A DNA stretch of 64,000 bases, taken from NCBI RefSeq assembly GCF_021390155.1, contig NZ_CP089985.1:5659501-5723500 (forward strand), given 5' to 3'. The translations under genes were made by a program, and so were the position numbers. Below the pieces are notes generated by a model that saw only the letters and a program-made list of their open reading frames with translations, did not search any database and had not been told where the DNA came from. The stretch comes from Pseudomonas sp. HN11 (GTDB lineage: Bacteria; Pseudomonadota; Gammaproteobacteria; Pseudomonadales; Pseudomonadaceae). Shown here one piece after another: positions 59,485 through 64,000 of this stretch; position 1 is the first letter of the stretch; each line of letters starts with the position of its first letter.

Positions 59485-61932
59485 ATGTCCCGCATGCTAG
59501 ACACCTTGTTGCGCCCCAGCCTGTTAGCCATGGCCATTGCCCTCAGCGCCCCGCTGGCCTGCACCTCGCTGATCGCCGCCGAACAGGCCTCCAGCGTGCG
59601 CGCCTCCAGCGTGCGCGCCTACAATCTGCCGGCGGCACCATTGGCCACTACCCTTAACCAGATCGCCAGCCAGGGCGGCCTGGCGCTGGCCCTCACCCCA
59701 GCGCTCGCCGCGGGCAAGACCTCGGCGCCGGTCCAGGGCCAGTTCGACGCGCCAGGTGCGCTGCGTGAGGCGTTGCGTGGCACGGGGCTGCAGCTGGAGC
59801 AAAGCACGGCGGGGACTTACACCCTGGTGGCGATTCCGCAGGGCGTGATGGCGCTGCCAGTCACCAACATCACCGGCCAGGACGCCGACGTGGAAAGTGC
59901 CTGGGGCCCGGTGCAAGGCTACCTCGCCAGCCGCACCGCCGCCGGCACCAAGACCGACACCGCACTGGTCGAGGCGCCGCGTTCGATCTCTGTCGCCACC
60001 CGCGAGCAGATGCAGGATCGCAACGTGCAGAACCTGGATGACGCCGTGAAATACATGCCGGGCATCGTGTCCGCCAGCTACGGCAGCGACACCCGCTACG
60101 ACTGGATGCGTGTACGCGGTTTCGAGCCCACCCAGTTCCTCGACGGCCTGCCGCTGCCACGCGGCGTGTACGCCAACCCGAAGGCCGAGACCTGGAACCT
60201 CGACCGCCTCGCCCTGCTGCGCGGTCCGGCCTCGTCGGTGTACGGCCAGACCCCGCCGGGTGGCCTGTTGGATATGGTCAGCCGCCGTCCCAGCGAGGAA
60301 TCGAGCAACGCTATCCAAGTGCAATACGGCAGCGACAACTACCGCCAGATCAACTTCGCCAGCACCGGCAAAATCGACGATGAAGGCCAGTTCCTCTACG
60401 GCCTCAGCGGCGTGGTGCGCGATGCCGGCACCCAGGTCGACCACATCGACAACAAGCGCTACAACATTGCGCCGAGCCTGACGTGGAACATCGATCCGGA
60501 TACCAAGCTGACCTTTCTGTCGCAGTTCACGCGTGACGATACGGGTACTACCAGCCAGTTCATGCCGATCCAAGGCACCAAGATTAAATCGCCGCTGGGC
60601 GACATTTCCCACCACAAGAACCTGGGCGACCCGGACTACGAGTTCTACGATCGCACCTACTACGCGCTGGGCTATGCATTCGAACACCGTTTCAACGACA
60701 CCTGGCAGTTCAAGCAGAACCTGCGCTACACCAAGTCAGAGCTGGACTTCCGACAGTTGACGGTTGGCTCTTATGCATTCTCCCCGGCGAATGCGGCGGG
60801 CGATATAACCCGCTCGACCACCAACGTCAACGAGAGCATTGGCCAGTTCGCGGTGGATAACAATTTCCAGGCTGACTTCGCCACGGGCGACGTTATCCAC
60901 ACCCTGCTGCTGGGTCTGGATCACCAACGTACTGACACGTCCTACCGTGCGATTTACGGTACAGCGTCAAATATCAACATCTTCAACCCGGTCAACACCA
61001 CGCCGACGCTACGACCAACCGGCGTCCGCCCTTTCTATGACTACAACCAGAAAACCGTGCAAACCGGCCTCTACGTACAGGACCAGATGGCCTTGGACAA
61101 ATGGCGCCTGACCCTGGGCGGACGTGAAGATTGGGTGCATCAGGGCACCACCTACTTCAACGACAGCGACGCGACCAACACCGACCGCATCAAGCACTTC
61201 AGTGGCAACGCGGCGCTGAGCTATGTGTTCGATTCGGGCTTCGTACCATACTTGTCCTACGCCGAATCCTTCCAGCCGGCGAGCAACGCCGATACCACTG
61301 CCACCAAGACGTTCAAACCGACGGAAGGCCAGCAATGGGAGATGGGGGTCAAGTATCAGCCGCCCGGCTCCAATACCTTGCTGAGCGCAGCGGTGTACGA
61401 CCTGACCCAGAAGAACGTGCAAGTAACGACGCTCGGCGCAGGTGGTGAGCAAATCAACAGCCAGACCGGCGAAGTGAAGGTCAAGGGCCTGGAGCTGGAA
61501 GCCGTGTCTGACGTGACCGAGAACCTCAAGGTCATCGCCGCTTACACCTTGGCCAAATCCGAGGTGCAAAAAGGCATCTACAAAGGCAACCGCCTGACGC
61601 TGATGCCCAACCAGCAAGCCTCGTTGTGGACCGACTACACCTGGCACACCGGCCCGCTCGATGGCTTCGGTATAGGCTTCGGCGCTCGCTACACCGGCAA
61701 TACCTACGGAGACCAGGCCAACACCTGGCTGGGCAAAGCCAACGCCTATACCGTGTTCGACGGCTCGGTGCATTATGACCTGGGCCGCCTGGACAACAGC
61801 CTCAAAGGTGCTTCGGTCAAGTTGAACGCCACCAACCTGTTTAACAAGGACTACCTGTCTACCTGTGATGGCAACTACTGCTACTTCGGCGACCAACGCA
61901 GCGTCGTCGCCAGCGCCACCTACCAGTGGTAA
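59485..61932 (+). CDS. fiuA: TonB-dependent siderophore receptor with signalling domain (FiuA-like, ferrichrome/ferrioxamine type)
   Basis: An 815-residue outer-membrane receptor. A signal peptide ends near residue 32, followed by an STN signalling domain (about 50-120), a TonB-box-like GVMALPVTNITG, the plug (about 150-270, with LDGLPLPRGVYANPKAE and PASSVYGQTPPGGL) and the 22-strand barrel ending in ATYQW. The CDGNYCYFGDQR end is typical of hydroxamate-siderophore receptors. The exact siderophore is inferred from synteny with P. aeruginosa fiuA. A 15-base unit encoding ASSVR is duplicated in tandem at 59587-59616. GGAG is at the SD position of ATG 59485. Confidence 0.86.
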   Translation: MSRMLDTLLRPSLLAMAIALSAPLACTSLIAAEQASSVRASSVRAYNLPAAPLATTLNQIASQGGLALALTPALAAGKTSAPVQGQFDAPGALREALRGTGLQLEQSTAGTYTLVAIPQGVMALPVTNITGQDADVESAWGPVQGYLASRTAAGTKTDTALVEAPRSISVATREQMQDRNVQNLDDAVKYMPGIVSASYGSDTRYDWMRVRGFEPTQFLDGLPLPRGVYANPKAETWNLDRLALLRGPASSVYGQTPPGGLLDMVSRRPSEESSNAIQVQYGSDNYRQINFASTGKIDDEGQFLYGLSGVVRDAGTQVDHIDNKRYNIAPSLTWNIDPDTKLTFLSQFTRDDTGTTSQFMPIQGTKIKSPLGDISHHKNLGDPDYEFYDRTYYALGYAFEHRFNDTWQFKQNLRYTKSELDFRQLTVGSYAFSPANAAGDITRSTTNVNESIGQFAVDNNFQADFATGDVIHTLLLGLDHQRTDTSYRAIYGTASNINIFNPVNTTPTLRPTGVRPFYDYNQKTVQTGLYVQDQMALDKWRLTLGGREDWVHQGTTYFNDSDATNTDRIKHFSGNAALSYVFDSGFVPYLSYAESFQPASNADTTATKTFKPTEGQQWEMGVKYQPPGSNTLLSAAVYDLTQKNVQVTTLGAGGEQINSQTGEVKVKGLELEAVSDVTENLKVIAAYTLAKSEVQKGIYKGNRLTLMPNQQASLWTDYTWHTGPLDGFGIGFGARYTGNTYGDQANTWLGKANAYTVFDGSVHYDLGRLDNSLKGASVKLNATNLFNKDYLSTCDGNYCYFGDQRSVVASATYQW

Positions 61933-61949
61933 TCGGCTGAGTTAACCGC

Positions 61950-61975
61950 CAGGCCGCCCCAGAGGGCGGCTTTGG
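61950..61975 (+). terminator. Short intrinsic terminator or attenuator after fiuA
   Basis: GCCGCCC (61953-61959) and GGGCGGC (61964-61970) with a four-base loop, then TTTGG. The short T-run suggests partial read-through to the PepSY gene 20 bases further. Confidence 0.65.
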
Positions 61976-61994
61976 TGTGTCTGAAGGTTAAAAA

Positions 61995-63098
61995 ATGAAA
62001 AGCAAAACCATCCGCCGCTGGTCCTTCATCCACACCTGGACCAGTCTGATCTGCACGGTATTCCTGCTGCTGCTCGCCCTCACCGGCCTGCCGCTGGTGT
62101 TCCACCATGAGATCGATCACTTGTTGGGCAACGAGCCCGAACTGGGGCAAATGCCCGCCGACACGCCGCAACTGAACCTTGAGCAACTGGTGGCCAAGGC
62201 TCAGGCCCATCGCCCCGGCGAAGCTCTGCAGTACCTAGCCTGGGACGAGGACAACAAGAACGGCGTGATCGCGATCATGGCCGCTACCGCCGGCACCGAA
62301 CCCAACTCATCCCACACTTTCATGCTCGATGCGCGCACGGGTGAAGCGGTGGAGACTCCGGCGGCCAACGGTGGGTTCACCCTGTTCCTGCTGCGCCTGC
62401 ATGTGGACATGTTCGCCGGCCTGCCGGGCAAGTTGTTGCTGGCGTTCATGGGCATTCTGTTTGTGATGGCGATCATCTCGGGCACGGTGCTGTACCTGCC
62501 GTTCATGCGCCGATTGAACTTCGCCACGGTGCGCCAGGACAAATCCACCCGCCTGCGCTGGCTCGATCTGCATAACCTCATCGGCGTGGTCACCCTGACC
62601 TGGGCACTGGTGGTGGGCGTGACCGGCGTGATCAGCGCCTGCGCCGACCTGATCATCGCCGCCTGGCGCCAGGACAGCCTCAGCGCCATGATCGAACCCT
62701 ACCAAAACGCCCCGCCGCTGACCCAGCGCGCACCGGCCACCGACTTGCTGACCATCGCCGCTAAAGCCGCCCCCGGCATGGAGCCGGATTTCATCGCCTT
62801 TCCCGGCACGCGCTTTTCCAGCGAGCACCATTACGCCGTATTCATGAAGGGCAGCACCCACCTGACCTCGCATCTGCTCACACCCGTGCTGATCGACGCC
62901 AGCACCCTGGCCGTCACCGCCATCGCCGAACGGCCGTGGTACATGGACGCCATGGGCATGTCCCAGCCGCTGCACTTCGGTGACTACGGCGGCATGCCGA
63001 TGAAGATTCTGTGGGCAGCACTGGATGTGCTGACCATCATCGTGCTGGTCAGTGGGATTTACTTGTGGATGGTGCGGCGCAAGGCGGCCAAGGCATGA
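61995..63098 (+). CDS. PepSY-associated membrane protein, candidate siderophore-iron reductase
   Basis: A 367-residue inner-membrane protein of the PepSY_TM family. Membrane helices lie near residues 17-37, 140-165, 195-215 and 335-355, with two periplasmic PepSY domains between them. His residues in FIHTWTSL, VFHHEIDHLL and RLHVDMF could bind heme, as in FoxB-type enzymes that reduce ferrisiderophore iron. The gene follows fiuA and shares its transcription via the weak terminator. Substrate is an inference. The stop overlaps the next small gene in ATGA. Confidence 0.85.
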   Translation: MKSKTIRRWSFIHTWTSLICTVFLLLLALTGLPLVFHHEIDHLLGNEPELGQMPADTPQLNLEQLVAKAQAHRPGEALQYLAWDEDNKNGVIAIMAATAGTEPNSSHTFMLDARTGEAVETPAANGGFTLFLLRLHVDMFAGLPGKLLLAFMGILFVMAIISGTVLYLPFMRRLNFATVRQDKSTRLRWLDLHNLIGVVTLTWALVVGVTGVISACADLIIAAWRQDSLSAMIEPYQNAPPLTQRAPATDLLTIAAKAAPGMEPDFIAFPGTRFSSEHHYAVFMKGSTHLTSHLLTPVLIDASTLAVTAIAERPWYMDAMGMSQPLHFGDYGGMPMKILWAALDVLTIIVLVSGIYLWMVRRKAAKA

Positions 63099-63271
63099 GG
63101 CCGCGTCAGTCGAACTTCTGGAAGGTGTTTGGTATCCCGCTGGGGATTGGCCTGCTCAGCGCCGCCGGGTTGTTTGCCGCGTTGCTTGGGGACGGACTGT
63201 GGGATTCGCTGAGTTGGGTGGGATTAGGCATACCGGCCGTAATTGGCACTTGGGCCTTGCTCAAGCGGTGA
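63095..63271 (+). CDS. Small two-helix membrane protein co-encoded with the PepSY protein
   Basis: A 58-residue protein starting MRPRQSNFWKVFGIPLG, with two hydrophobic segments (about 12-31 and 36-55), ending WALLKR. ATG 63095 overlaps the PepSY stop by four bases (ATGA). Similar short membrane proteins often accompany PepSY iron-uptake proteins; the function is unknown. Confidence 0.75.
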   Translation: MRPRQSNFWKVFGIPLGIGLLSAAGLFAALLGDGLWDSLSWVGLGIPAVIGTWALLKR

Positions 63272-63306
63272 GATAGATTAGCCCGGCCCTTTCTTGAGGA
63301 ATGCCC

Positions 63307-63944
63307 ATGTCCGCTCCCAGCATGATCTTGTTCCACAACCCCGCTTCACCCTTCGTTCGTAAGGTGCGCGTACTGCTGGCTGAAACCGGCCAGCAGGACC
63401 GCGTAGCGCTGCATGGCTGCATGGCTGCATGCCGACCCCGGTCAATCCGGATGCTCAGGTGGTGCAAGGCAACCCCGTCGGCAAGATCCCGGCCCTGCGC
63501 TTGGCCGATGGCACGGTATTGCATGACAGCCGAGTGATCCTCGATTACTTCGACCACCAGCATGTCGGCACCCCGCTGATCCCCCGCGACGGCTCGGCTC
63601 GCTGGCGCCGCCTGACCCTGGCATCAATGGCCGACGGCATCATGGATGCCGCCGTGTTGGTGCGCTACGAAACCGCCCTGCGCCCAGCCGAAAAGCATTG
63701 GGATCAGTGGCTCGATGGGCAGCGCAACAAGATCCGCCGCAGCCTCTCTGAACTGGAAGCGGACGCCATCGCCGAGCTGACCAGTCACTTCGACATTGCC
63801 GCGATCAGCGTAGCCTGCGCCTTGGGTTACCTCGACTTCCGTCATCCGGATATGCAATGGCGCCTGGATAACCCGCAGCTTGCGGCCTGGTACGCTGAAG
63901 TCAGCCAAAGGCCTTCAATGCAGGAAACACAACCACCGGTCTAA
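63307..63944 (+). pseudogene. Glutathione S-transferase family gene disrupted by an extra 8-bp repeat unit
   Basis: The N-terminal part from ATG 63307 (MSAPSMILFHNPASPFVRKV) is an intact thioredoxin-fold start. The rest from ATG 63429 (MPTPVNPDAQVVQGNPVGKI, then VLHDSRVILDYFD) is in a different frame and continues through the helical GST domain to 63944. The switch falls in three tandem copies of GCTGCATG (63408-63431). Removing one copy rejoins the frames into a single 209-residue GST. So this is either phase-variable, a recent pseudogene, or a sequencing error. GST-like family; substrate unknown. Confidence 0.85.
63408..63431 (+). repeat. Three tandem copies of GCTGCATG inside the GST gene
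   Basis: Perfect copies at 63408-63415, 63416-63423 and 63424-63431. The unit is 8 bp, so each gain or loss changes the frame; two copies would give an intact gene. Confidence 0.95.
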
Positions 63945-63960
63945 CACCCACCGCGATCCC

Positions 63961-63992
63961 CTGTGGTAGCGGGCTTGCCCGCGAATGCGGTC
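63961..63992 (+). repeat. REP element at the window end
   Basis: CTGTGGTAGCGGGCTTGCCC and GCGAATGCGGTC match the variant REP core also seen at 59340. A partner, if any, lies outside the window. Confidence 0.75.
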
Positions 63993-64000
63993 TATCAGTA

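Overview
The window is a typical stretch of a Pseudomonas chromosome, most likely the P. fluorescens group. It has high-GC coding bias and dense operons. The gene order ksgA-apaG-apaH-glpE-prkA-yeaH-spoVR-cca-folK-folB-plsY-tsaD-rpsU-dnaG-rpoD-rmcA is Pseudomonas-like. Intergenic repeats carry the core GAGCGGGCTTGCTCGCGAA, typical of fluorescent pseudomonads. I see no prophage, IS element, CRISPR array, plasmid gene, rRNA or defence island, and no clear new multi-gene system. The points of interest are small: regulatory sites, leaders, repeats and unusual short genes.

Layout. (1) 1-11.1 kb: rRNA methylation, Ap4A turnover, the PrkA kinase operon, CCA addition, folate steps FolB/FolK, PlsY and TsaD. 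(2) 11.3-15.9 kb: macromolecular synthesis locus rpsU-dnaG-rpoD, with a 445-nt spacer where a yqeY-like gene sits in P. aeruginosa. (3) 16-20.3 kb: an RmcA-type c-di-GMP enzyme, a tRNA with a CAU anticodon that looks like tRNA-Ile2, and a VOC protein. (4) 20.4-29.7 kb: a LysR remnant, an Lrp-type regulator, the lysine monooxygenase/amidase pair davBA, then pqqFABCDE and a small Pmp3-type membrane protein. (5) 29.8-39.6 kb: an aminotransferase/LysR divergent pair and three large acyl-CoA dehydrogenase paralogues interrupted by a diguanylate cyclase. (6) 39.9-44.9 kb: a miniature flagellar-axial-like protein and the biotin operon bioBFHCD. (7) 44.9-53.7 kb: comF, a ModE-like regulator, a Tat-exported PhoX-type phosphatase, SrkA kinase, RarD, a GcvR-like ACT protein and malate synthase G. 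(8) 53.8-57.7 kb: an orphan gene of unknown function, a lone receiver protein, and a CBS/nucleotidyltransferase plus exonuclease pair. (9) 57.7-64 kb: an iron-starvation sigma/anti-sigma/TonB receptor set (fiuIRA-like) with a PepSY reductase-like protein, then a glutathione S-transferase gene broken by an 8-bp tandem repeat.

Working together: davBA starts lysine breakdown through 5-aminovalerate, and pqq genes make the cofactor for periplasmic dehydrogenases. The acyl-CoA dehydrogenases serve beta-oxidation, with a likely PsrA operator before the first, and malate synthase serves the glyoxylate shunt. The bio promoter carries a BirA-type operator that runs into the 5' end of comF. The sigma/anti-sigma/receptor set has a Fur-like box and would respond to a hydroxamate-type siderophore. 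Starts were revised from the longest open frame wherever a Shine-Dalgarno sequence (SD) or family length favoured another codon. Functions rest on recognised motifs, length and remembered synteny; no database search was run.
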